Assembly (NCBI GenBank): GCA_022826665.1
Contig: JAJDUK010000105.1
Coordinates: forward strand, 1-64,000
From: Alphaproteobacteria bacterium
GTDB taxonomy: Bacteria > Pseudomonadota > Alphaproteobacteria > UBA828
Length of the DNA: 64,000 bases
Reading direction: 5' to 3'
In this document: positions 28,326-35,476 of the stretch, piece by piece
Layout of the letters: the number at the start of each line of letters is the position of its first letter
Numbering within the stretch: the first letter of the stretch is position 1
Program-made: the position numbers and the translations under genes
Notes under the pieces: generated by a model
Database searches by the model: none
What the model was told of the DNA's origin: nothing
Seen by the model: only the letters and a program-made list of their open reading frames with translations

Positions 28326-29900
28326 TCACGCCTCGTCCTCCTTCTCGAAGAAGTGGTGCAGCACCGTTTCCTCCGAGATTTCGGATTGATCGAGCTCGGC
28401 GCGCAGTTCGCCGCGGTACATCACGTAGGTGCGGTGTACGAGGTGCAGGATCTCCGGCAGGTCCGAGGAGATCAGGAGCACGCCGGCACCTGCCTCGCAG
28501 AGATCGCGGATGAACTCGTAGATCGCCACCCGCGCGCCGACGTCGACGCCTACCGTCGGCTCGTCAAAGACGAAGAGCTTCACGTCCCGCACCAGCGACT
28601 TGCCCACCAGCACCTTCTGCTGGTTGCCGCCGGAGAAGTGCTCCAGGTCGCGCTCGATGTTGAGCGGCATCAGGTCGAGCTTCTGCGCGATGTCGCGCAC
28701 GACCTTGCGCTCGTTGTTGCGGCGCAGGAACAGGCGGTTCGAGAACTTTCCCAGCCCGAGCGAGGGCAGTGACACGTTCTCCCGCACGTTCTGCATCATC
28801 ACCAGGCCCTCTTGGCGGCGGTCCGAGGGCAGGTAGTAAAGGCCGCGGTCGAGCATCCGGCGGGTCCCAAGCTTGTTCACGTGCTTGGCCCGGTCGTAGA
28901 CGACATCGCCGTCGAAGGTGATCTTGCCCGCCATGATCCGCTCGAGGCCGAAGCAGGCGCGGCCCAGGTCGGACTTGCCGGAGCCCACCAGGCCGGCGAG
29001 GCCGACCACTTCGCCGCGCCGCACGTTGATCGAGACGTCGTTCACGAAGTGCTTCGCGGTGACGAGGTTCTCGACCTCCAGCAGGGTCTCGGCCGGGTTG
29101 CGTTTGATATCCGGGAAGATCTGTTCGATGACGCGGCCGGTCATCAGCTCGACGAGCTTCTGATCGGTCGCCTCCTCGACGGGGATCGTGTCGATATGCA
29201 CCCCGTCGCGCAGCACGGTTATGCGGTCGCCGATCCGCTTGATCTCGTTCATCCGGTGGGTGATGTAGATGATGCCGATGCCTTCGGCCTTGATCTGCTC
29301 GATCAGGCTGAACAGCCGGTCGGTCTCGCGTTCAGTGAGCGAGGCGGTCGGCTCGTCGAAGATCATGATGTTCGGCCGGGTGCGGAAGGCCTTGGCGATC
29401 TCCACCATCTGCTGCTCGGCGCGGGAGAGATACATCACCTCGTCGCGCGGTCTGAGCGGGAAGCCCAGGCGGTCCAGCGTCTCGCGCGCCTGGCGGGCGA
29501 GCGCCCTCTTGTTGAGGATCGGACCGCGTGTCAGCTCGTCGCCGAGAAACAGGTTCTCCTCGACCGTGAGGTGCGGCACCAGCGAGAATTCCTGGAAGAC
29601 GGCGCTCACGCCGAGCTGACGCGCGTGGTGCACCGAGTGAATATTGATCTGCTCGCCGCGCAGGTGAATGGTCCCGCCGGATGGCCTGTGGACACCGGCG
29701 ACGATCTGGATCAGCGTCGACTTGCCCGCGCCATTCTCGCCGAACAGTACGTGCACCTCGCCAGCCTGCACGTCGAAATTAACGCGATCTAGCGCGAGCG
29801 TGCCGGGAAATTGCTTAGAGAGATTTTCTAATCTGAGAAGGGTGTCCCCGGAGCTCTGAGGCTCCGGGGACTCGTCAAACACTGCTGATGGTTCTGCCAC
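28326..29900 (-). CDS. ABC importer ATPase with two ABC domains, CUT2 (RbsA/XylG) type
   Basis: A 524-residue fused ATPase. Domain 1 has GENGAGKST near 55-63, an unusual signature LSRAEQQM near 158, and Walker B IMIFDEPTA near 181. Domain 2 keeps a P-loop-like GLVGSGKSD near 297, has FSGGNQQK near 413 and LFVFDEPTVGVD near 434. So both P-loops look intact, unlike the purine importer ATPase. The start is GTG at 29900, with GGAGG about ten bases upstream. A 7-bp inverted repeat (29885-29919) encloses that ribosome site and the GTG. Confidence 0.87.
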   Translation of the reverse strand: MAEPSAVFDESPEPQSSGDTLLRLENLSKQFPGTLALDRVNFDVQAGEVHVLFGENGAGKSTLIQIVAGVHRPSGGTIHLRGEQINIHSVHHARQLGVSAVFQEFSLVPHLTVEENLFLGDELTRGPILNKRALARQARETLDRLGFPLRPRDEVMYLSRAEQQMVEIAKAFRTRPNIMIFDEPTASLTERETDRLFSLIEQIKAEGIGIIYITHRMNEIKRIGDRITVLRDGVHIDTIPVEEATDQKLVELMTGRVIEQIFPDIKRNPAETLLEVENLVTAKHFVNDVSINVRRGEVVGLAGLVGSGKSDLGRACFGLERIMAGKITFDGDVVYDRAKHVNKLGTRRMLDRGLYYLPSDRRQEGLVMMQNVRENVSLPSLGLGKFSNRLFLRRNNERKVVRDIAQKLDLMPLNIERDLEHFSGGNQQKVLVGKSLVRDVKLFVFDEPTVGVDVGARVAIYEFIRDLCEAGAGVLLISSDLPEILHLVHRTYVMYRGELRAELDQSEISEETVLHHFFEKEDEA

Positions 29901-29919
29901 TTTCAGGGGCCTCCATCAG
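29885..29919 (-). promoter_or_regulatory. Inverted repeat enclosing the ribosome site and start of the ATPase gene
   Basis: CTGATGG (29885-29891) and CCATCAG (29913-29919) are perfect inverted repeats separated by 21 bases. On the transcript the loop contains the Shine-Dalgarno GGAGG partly in the upstream arm and the GTG start in the loop. If it forms, it would lower translation of the ATPase relative to the binding protein. It is only 7 bp, so the claim is tentative. Confidence 0.3.
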
Positions 29920-29947
29920 TCCCTTATCTGTGGCGATCCGATCACGC

Positions 29948-31126
29948 CTAGTCGGTGCTGAACACGGGTGTCCAGCCCTTGGGCGCGAGCGTCGTGGTGG
30001 TGTCGAAGTCCGCGTGATTCTCCGGCGTCACCATGATCGCCAGCGGCTGCACATGCTCGATCATCCGGCCGGTGTCGTTGAACTCGGGCCGGCCGCCGGT
30101 GGCCGAGGGCTTGCCCTCGAGAATGCGGACCGCCTGATCGATGGAGATCCGCGCCTGGATGATCATCTGATCGGTCGGCGCCATGGCGACACTGCCGCGG
30201 CCGACGAATTGATGCATGCCGGGCGTGTAGTAGTAGGAGACGAGCTTGACCTCGTCCTGCAGACCCAGGTCACGGAGCGCAGCCATGCCGCCCTCGACCG
30301 CCGGCGCCACGCCAACGATGTAGTCGAGATCGACATCGCTACCCGAGGTCTGCGCCTGGATCACGTTCTCGACGAGGCTGAGCTGGGCCTCCTTGCTGGT
30401 CTGGGCCCACTTGGTCGAGATGACCTCGGCGTCGGAGCCGACGACCGCATCGTGACAGCCCTGGTTGCCGGCCACCGACCAGCTGGCTCCGGGCGGGCCC
30501 GGGAACCAGGCGATCTTGACGTTGCCGCTGCCTTCGGGGTGCTGGTCGGCGACCCACTTGCAGGCGATCCGGCCCATGCTGTAGTAGCTCTCCAGCGACT
30601 TGGCATCGACCTCGGTGTTGATCCCGTTGATCAGGTCGACAACCGGGATGCCCCTGGCACGCAGTTCGTTGACCTGCTTGATGTTGCCCTCTGCCGAGAT
30701 CGCCGAAAGCACGAGAATCTCGGCGCCGTTGGCGATGCAGTCCTCGACCTGCGAGAGCTGCTTCTCCAGCTTGTCGTAGCCGCCGGCCTCGATCAGGGAG
30801 ATCTTCTGGCCGAGGCGCTTGCCTTCCTCGATGATCCCGTAGGCCGCGCCGACCCAGTAGGAGTCCACGAGGTGGGGGAAGGACACGCAGATGTGGTGCT
30901 TCGCGTCCACCTCATCCGGCATCAGCGGTACGTAGTCGACGATCTCGAGATTCTGGTTGGCGGGATCGGTCCAGCATGCCGGATCGCCGTCCGTGCATGA
31001 CGGGTTGTAAATCTCGACTTGCGCCGGCCACCAGACGCCGTCGTCCTCTGCCTGCACGTCGGACGCGGCAAAGCCCGTCATGGCCATGCCCGCCGCGACG
31101 GCGGCGCCTAGAGTCAGTTTCCACAT
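29948..31126 (-). CDS. TorT-like periplasmic sugar-type binding protein
   Basis: A 392-residue type I periplasmic binding protein (Peripla_BP_4). The signal peptide ends at VQA, residue 26. The mature N-terminus has WWPAQVEIYNP near 32, which resembles TorT, the periplasmic partner of TMAO sensing, and the rest follows the ribose-binding fold (DYVPLMPDEVDAKHH, then SAISAEGNIKQ). Since a complete RbsA/RbsC-type ATPase and permease follow, it is an importer component here rather than a sensor subunit. GGGAGAG precedes the ATG. The leader contains overlapping stem-loops and a candidate promoter. Confidence 0.82.
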   Translation of the reverse strand: MWKLTLGAAVAAGMAMTGFAASDVQAEDDGVWWPAQVEIYNPSCTDGDPACWTDPANQNLEIVDYVPLMPDEVDAKHHICVSFPHLVDSYWVGAAYGIIEEGKRLGQKISLIEAGGYDKLEKQLSQVEDCIANGAEILVLSAISAEGNIKQVNELRARGIPVVDLINGINTEVDAKSLESYYSMGRIACKWVADQHPEGSGNVKIAWFPGPPGASWSVAGNQGCHDAVVGSDAEVISTKWAQTSKEAQLSLVENVIQAQTSGSDVDLDYIVGVAPAVEGGMAALRDLGLQDEVKLVSYYYTPGMHQFVGRGSVAMAPTDQMIIQARISIDQAVRILEGKPSATGGRPEFNDTGRMIEHVQPLAIMVTPENHADFDTTTTLAPKGWTPVFSTD

Positions 31127-31164
31127 GGTCGTCTCTCCCTCTGGTCATGGACCTGTATCGGCGC

Positions 31165-31213
31165 GGGCGCCGGTACTGTCACCGGCGCCCACACAATCAC
31201 GTCTCCGTGTGGG
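31165..31213 (-). promoter_or_regulatory. Two overlapping, mutually exclusive stem-loops in the leader of the TorT-like gene
   Basis: Stem 1: CCCACAC (31188-31194) with GTGTGGG (31207-31213). Stem 2: GGGCGCCGGT (31165-31174) with ACCGGCGCCC (31181-31190), a perfect 10-bp stem with a 6-base loop. They share 31188-31190, so full forms exclude one another. On the transcript stem 1 comes first, right after the predicted start site, then stem 2, then the start codon 39 bases on. No T-run follows, so this is not a plain terminator; 5' message protection, a translational switch or termination of the upstream unit are possible. Confidence 0.45.
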
Positions 31214-31217
31214 GGGC

Positions 31218-31245
31218 ATATTACGGTCACGCGACGAAAGCGCAA
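31218..31245 (-). promoter_or_regulatory. Candidate promoter for the TorT-like importer operon
   Basis: On the minus strand TTGCGC (31245-31240) and TAATAT (31223-31218) are 16 bases apart, placing a start site near 31211. It lies 25 to 52 bases beyond the NicX-like gene stop, so the importer may be transcribed apart from the dioxygenase genes. Confidence 0.35.
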
Positions 31246-31269
31246 ATGCCCTTTGCCCCCTTTGGCTGG

Positions 31270-32310
31270 TCAGTGGGCGGGTGCCCGCATGTCCCCCGGC
31301 ACGACTGCGCCGTTCTCCACGATCAGCTCGTCGTCGAGCCAAAGCGAGCAGCCCTGCATCGGCAAGTCGAGGTGGCAGGGGGTGTCGTTCTCGCCGCCGA
31401 ACTCGGTGTCGGGGCCGAGCGAGAACAGCACGTTGCCGTAGTGCGCGCGGCCGTCCATGCCGATGCCCGGCAGGTCGGGCCGCCAGATGCAGTGATGGTT
31501 TAGCCCCCAGCCGATGTGCGAGACCGCGTAGGCGCGCGGGTCGTTGTAGCCCTCGATGAAGCCGCGCAGGTGGTCGGCGCGGGCGCCGCCCGAGATCTCC
31601 GTCACCATGCCGTCGCTGATGTCGAAGGCGATGCGCTCGCCTGTAAACTCGCGCAGCGGGAAGACGATGTCGTCCGCGTCCATCACCACCCGCCCGTTCA
31701 CGCCTTGCTCGGCAGCGAGAGTGGCGAGGAAGCCCCCCGGCCAGTGGTCCCAGCGCCCGGGCTCGGTGGTAAAGCCGTATTCGGTCAGGATGAACTTGTC
31801 GCCCAGCGTGTAAGTGACGTCGGTGCCAGCGTCGTTGGTGAAGCGCAGGCTCTGCGCCGCCTTTAGTCTCTGCTCTCCGGCTTCGACGCGCGTGCGCATC
31901 TCGGCGGTCGGGAACAGACGCTCCAGAATCTCCTCGGGCTCGACGACGAGCAGGATTCGGCTGCCCGCCTCCTGCATCGCGATCTGCTCGTGGGAGAAGA
32001 GCAGGAGCATGTGGTCGACCACCATGTCGGCGTCCTTGCAGGTCTGCATCGCCTCCGGGTGCTTGCTCAGCGCGTTTTGCCCGATGTTGGCGATCCTGAC
32101 CGCCGGGTCTTCCGCACCGTCCGAGGGGAGGTGCACGTCGGCCACGTCCGCGCCGAGGTCGCGTGCGGCTGCGAGCGACGCCTGCCTGTAATTCCCGAGC
32201 TGATCGCCTTCCGAGAGGACGGCCACAGTCTCGCCCGGTCCCACCTCGCAAAGCTCGAGATTCTTGCGGAACAACTCGGTCAGTCGTGCCTGATGCTGCT
32301 GTGTGCCCAT
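31270..32310 (-). CDS. NicX-like 2,5-dihydroxypyridine 5,6-dioxygenase family protein
   Basis: A 346-residue protein matching the NicX family as I know it. NicX cleaves 2,5-dihydroxypyridine to N-formylmaleamate in nicotinate catabolism and resembles M29 aminopeptidases in fold. The iron ligands of Pseudomonas NicX (His265, His318, Asp320) have counterparts H265 in SHIGWG and H313/D315 in PCHLD. TEYGFTTEPGRWDHWPGGF near 176-194 and GRAHYGNVLFSLGP near 287-300 are also NicX-like. An AGGAG seven bases before the ATG overlaps the end of the Rieske gene, 11 bases upstream, so the two are coupled. The real ring substrate is unknown: no other nic genes are in the window. Confidence 0.78.
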   Translation of the reverse strand: MGTQQHQARLTELFRKNLELCEVGPGETVAVLSEGDQLGNYRQASLAAARDLGADVADVHLPSDGAEDPAVRIANIGQNALSKHPEAMQTCKDADMVVDHMLLLFSHEQIAMQEAGSRILLVVEPEEILERLFPTAEMRTRVEAGEQRLKAAQSLRFTNDAGTDVTYTLGDKFILTEYGFTTEPGRWDHWPGGFLATLAAEQGVNGRVVMDADDIVFPLREFTGERIAFDISDGMVTEISGGARADHLRGFIEGYNDPRAYAVSHIGWGLNHHCIWRPDLPGIGMDGRAHYGNVLFSLGPDTEFGGENDTPCHLDLPMQGCSLWLDDELIVENGAVVPGDMRAPAH

Positions 32311-32321
32311 GATTCCGGCTC

Positions 32322-33590
32322 CTATTCCGCCGCGCTCACCAGCGCGGTGTAGCCGCCGTCGCGCGGCTCCCGGTTGCGCGAGGCGCTCTCGCGCAGCGCG
32401 TCCTCGCCGTCCTGGCGGCGCCTGTCGCGGGCCTCGTCGTCCTCGCTCAAGAGCTTGTCGAGATAGTAGTTGAGAAGGTGGTGGATGGCGCGCTCCAGCC
32501 TCGCGGTCGGCCCCGGCCGGAAGGCGCGCGATCCGACCCCGTTCTGCAGCGATTCCAGCATGGCCCGGTCCTCGTTCGCGACCAGCCGGATGAAGTCGGC
32601 ATAGATCTGGTTCTTCTCCTCGAAGGCGGGCGCGTCGAAATACTCGTCCGGCAGCTGCGTGTAGATGATGATCCGGGTGGTGCCGTGGTCGATCGGATGC
32701 GCCACCCAGGGCTGGATCATGTCATGGCGGCCGAAGATGTTCATGGTCGGCCTAATCCAGGTGGTGCAGGCGAACTTGTCGGTCACCTTGCCCTTGAGCC
32801 AGGGCATGGTGTCGAAGAGCGTCGCTCCCCTCGGCGCCATTGTGTAGCTCTCGTAGGCGGCGTTGTAGCCGTTCTTCTGCAGGTTGAAGCGGAAGTCGTT
32901 GACCGGGAAGTGGCCGCCGAAGGAATCCTTGTGGATCACGCCCACGTGGTAGATGTCCATCAGGTTCTCGGGGATGAACTTCCAATTGCAGGGCACGTCG
33001 AAGACGTATTTGTCCGACGTGCGCGTGTTCTCCGGTTGGAGGAAGGCGGCGAACTCCCTGACTCCGTCCTCGTCGAGGCAATCCGCGAGGCTGCGACAAT
33101 CCGGGTCGAAATTGACGAAGATGTAGCCGCCCCAGGTGTCGAGATTGACCCGCGGCAGCGCGCAGTTCGAGAAGTCGAAGTTCTCCACCTCCTTGGTGTG
33201 CGGCGCGCCCAGCAGCTTGCCCTTAAGGTCGTAGACCCAGGCGTGATAGGGGCAGCGGAAGCTCTTCAGGTTGCCTTCGCCGGTCGTGACCTCGACGCCC
33301 CGGTGCTGGCACACGTTGCTGAAGGCGTTGAGCCGGCCCGCACCGTCGCGGCAGATCAGGAGCGGCTCGCCCGCGATGCGGATGGCCCGATAGTCGCCCT
33401 CGTTCTCGAACTCCTCCACCCGGCCGACGCAGAGCCACTCCTTCATGAAGATGGCGTCGACCTCGTAGTCGAAGATCTCCGGCGCCGTGTAGAGGAAGCC
33501 CGGCAGATGCCGCGCTTGGCCGAGGTCCCGGCGCGTCTTCCTGATCTCTTCGAGAATGCTCTCGTCGAGCGTTATGCCCCGATGCTGCAT
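32322..33590 (-). CDS. Rieske-type ring-hydroxylating or demethylating oxygenase, alpha subunit
   Basis: A 422-residue oxygenase. The Rieske 2Fe-2S site uses C94-x-H96 and C113-x2-H116 (CQHRG and CPYHAW). The mononuclear iron site has NLMDIYHVGVIH, giving D212 as the inter-subunit electron bridge and H215 and H220 as ligands. The length and lack of a beta-subunit gene suggest a homomeric enzyme. No ferredoxin or reductase gene is adjacent, so a general one must serve. It is directly upstream of the NicX-like gene, and the pair could hydroxylate then open an aromatic or pyridine-type ring. AAGGGG lies nine bases before the ATG. Confidence 0.88.
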   Translation of the reverse strand: MQHRGITLDESILEEIRKTRRDLGQARHLPGFLYTAPEIFDYEVDAIFMKEWLCVGRVEEFENEGDYRAIRIAGEPLLICRDGAGRLNAFSNVCQHRGVEVTTGEGNLKSFRCPYHAWVYDLKGKLLGAPHTKEVENFDFSNCALPRVNLDTWGGYIFVNFDPDCRSLADCLDEDGVREFAAFLQPENTRTSDKYVFDVPCNWKFIPENLMDIYHVGVIHKDSFGGHFPVNDFRFNLQKNGYNAAYESYTMAPRGATLFDTMPWLKGKVTDKFACTTWIRPTMNIFGRHDMIQPWVAHPIDHGTTRIIIYTQLPDEYFDAPAFEEKNQIYADFIRLVANEDRAMLESLQNGVGSRAFRPGPTARLERAIHHLLNYYLDKLLSEDDEARDRRRQDGEDALRESASRNREPRDGGYTALVSAAE

Positions 33591-33635
33591 CGCTCAACGC
33601 CCCCCTTGCCATTCAAAGCCGGCAGTATAACGGCT

Positions 33636-33658
33636 GGTCCTGCGTGAGTCCGCAGGCC
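33636..33658 (-). terminator. Small stem-loop after the LarA-like gene
   Basis: GGtCCTGCG (33636-33644) pairs with CGCAGGCC (33651-33658) with one bulged T and a 6-base loop, starting three bases after the LarA-like stop. No T-run follows. A weak terminator or processing site in the 71-base gap before the Rieske gene. Confidence 0.25.
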
Positions 33659-33661
33659 CCC

Positions 33662-34978
33662 TCACACCGGGCAGCGGGTGAGCAGGCGGCCCTTATCGTC
33701 GAAGCGGAGCGCCTCGGCCTCGCCCAGCACCTCGCCCGCGCCATTCAACTCTTCGGCCAGCGGCGGTGAGACCAGAATCGTGTCGAGGTGCAGGGTCGAG
33801 CGGATGATGCAGAGCCGCGCGTCCGCCCCGTCGAGGTGCCAGGACGTGCCGACGGCAGTCTGCAGCGCCGCCTTGTCGGTGGCGAGCACGGCGGGAATCC
33901 GCACCCGCTCGGTGAAGGTCGCGGTGCAGGCGTTCATGTACATGGCGTAGAGGTCGAGGTTGTCGGCGACCGCCTTGGTCGTGTAGTCGGCGTTGCCGAC
34001 GCCGAGGCCGTTGCCGTGGGTCTCCGGCGTCAGCCCCAGCACCACCAGCTTGGTGATCACCGGCGCCGGCGGGTTGGGCCGCCCGCGGATGTCGAAGCGC
34101 GCGGTGACCGCCGGGTCCATGCCGGTGCCGGAGATGTTCTTGCCGAGCCTCTCTACCGCGAGCACGTCGATCTGCTCGAAGGGCAGCTTCGGGACGCAGC
34201 CCTTGGCGGTCTTCAGCAGGCGGGCGTCGGTCTCGTAGAAGTCTTCCGGCTCGGCGCCCTCGATGATCGCGGCCTCGCGCGCGGCGTTCTCGACGATGGC
34301 GATGCCGTAGGCGATCGGCGCCTCGCGGATGGCGATGCTGGCCCATTCGGGCAGCACCTCCATGTAGCCGCGCACGCCGAGGCGGTGCACGAAGCGCGCG
34401 CCTTCCGCCTTGCCGAGCCCGATGGCGGTCATCTTGGTGAGCCCGCTTTCCACCTCCCGGTCGAAGGAGGTGTGGGACTTTACCCGGCCCACCACCAGCA
34501 CCGCATCGGCCTCGAAGGCGCGGCGGTCGAAATGGACTGCAACGCCGGCGCTCGTCTGCCCCAGCCGCACCACCTCCATGCTGGCCTCGATGGGGCAGCC
34601 CATGGCCTCTTCGGTGAAGCCGAGCTCGGCCAGCAGCGTCACTTGACCCGAGGCGACGGCACCGGCGTGGCTGCCCATTGCAGGCACGATGAAGGGCGAA
34701 AGTCCGCGCTCCTTGAGCCAAGCGACCGCCGCCTTGACCACCGTCGGTTTGCTCTTGATTCCCCGGCTGCCGCAGGTGATCGCGACGCGGGAGCCCGCCG
34801 CGAGCGCGTTGAGCCGGCGCGATTCATCGAGCGCCGCACGCGTGGCGGCGGCGACATCGGAGAGCGCCGGCACGTCGGGATGGCGCAGCGCCACCGGCAT
34901 CACCGGCGGCAGCCGCTCGTTCTCGAACTGCGGCAGCGCGATGGCGGGGAAGGTGGGGCTCGGCCTGTTCAGAGTCAT
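33662..34978 (-). CDS. LarA-like (lactate racemase N-terminal domain) protein
   Basis: A 438-residue protein with the LarA N-terminal (DUF2088-type) fold. FIVPAMGSHAGAVASGQ near residue 93, GRVKSHTSFDREVESGLTK near 155-173 and LGKAEGARFVH near 179-189 carry conserved His and Lys residues like those that hold and use the nickel-pincer cofactor in LarA. Larger LarA relatives racemise or epimerise 2-hydroxyacids. No larB, larC or larE cofactor genes lie in this window, so whether it holds the cofactor is open. The ATG at 34978 is taken over a GTG at 34993. It is one of a row of minus-strand catabolic genes. Confidence 0.65.
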   Translation of the reverse strand: MTLNRPSPTFPAIALPQFENERLPPVMPVALRHPDVPALSDVAAATRAALDESRRLNALAAGSRVAITCGSRGIKSKPTVVKAAVAWLKERGLSPFIVPAMGSHAGAVASGQVTLLAELGFTEEAMGCPIEASMEVVRLGQTSAGVAVHFDRRAFEADAVLVVGRVKSHTSFDREVESGLTKMTAIGLGKAEGARFVHRLGVRGYMEVLPEWASIAIREAPIAYGIAIVENAAREAAIIEGAEPEDFYETDARLLKTAKGCVPKLPFEQIDVLAVERLGKNISGTGMDPAVTARFDIRGRPNPPAPVITKLVVLGLTPETHGNGLGVGNADYTTKAVADNLDLYAMYMNACTATFTERVRIPAVLATDKAALQTAVGTSWHLDGADARLCIIRSTLHLDTILVSPPLAEELNGAGEVLGEAEALRFDDKGRLLTRCPV

Positions 34979-35026
34979 GGTGGCACGATACACCAGACCG
35001 GCACCGGCCAGAATGTCCGTCTCGTT

Positions 35027-35455
35027 CTAATGCAGCGGTCCCGGCGGGCGTTCGCTGGTGTCGGGCGTCGGCTGGCGCTGGGCTGCCGGCCCGGCCTGAT
35101 GGTGGACCATGCGCCAGCCGCCCTCTTCGCGGGCGAAGACGTTGGTGGCGATCAGCCAACCCTGTTGCTCCAGCACCTCGCGACAGATCACGAACGCGCT
35201 CGGGCCGAGCACGAAAGCCCGCGGCCTCTCGCAGCGGATCTGCGGCGCACCAGGGCCACCGAGGATCGCGGCCCAGCTTTCCATCACCGCTTCGCGCCCG
35301 ACCAGCGCGTCCCAACCCGGATGGATGCAGGCGACCGGCGTCTCCTGCGCCCAGAGCGCATCCATGGCCGCGAGGTCGCGGGCGGAAAAGGCCCGGTAGA
35401 ACTCCTGGTTGGCGGCGAGCACCGCCTCCTCGTCCGACATCGCTTGCTCCGGCAT
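35027..35455 (-). CDS. NTF2-like (SnoaL/DUF4440-type) protein
   Basis: A 142-residue small alpha+beta barrel protein. The N-terminal helix pattern AANQEFYRAFSARDLAAMDALWA (given in part: FYRAFSARDLAAMDALWA), the strand VACIHPGW and the C-terminal GWRMVHHQAGPA are the usual SnoaL-like/ketosteroid-isomerase-like layout. Some members isomerise or hydrate small substrates, others only bind ligand. It ends 48 bases before the LarA-like start and begins 21 bases after the ThDP enzyme stop, so it probably shares their pathway. The last 17 residues are proline-rich and disordered. Confidence 0.75.
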   Translation of the reverse strand: MPEQAMSDEEAVLAANQEFYRAFSARDLAAMDALWAQETPVACIHPGWDALVGREAVMESWAAILGGPGAPQIRCERPRAFVLGPSAFVICREVLEQQGWLIATNVFAREEGGWRMVHHQAGPAAQRQPTPDTSERPPGPLH

Positions 35456-35476
35456 GGCCGCTTCCTCCCGCGCCGT

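Noticed and set aside
29948-31126. TorT as part of a TMAO-sensing TorS-TorT system
   Set aside because: There is no histidine kinase or response regulator, and RbsA/RbsC-type genes follow directly.
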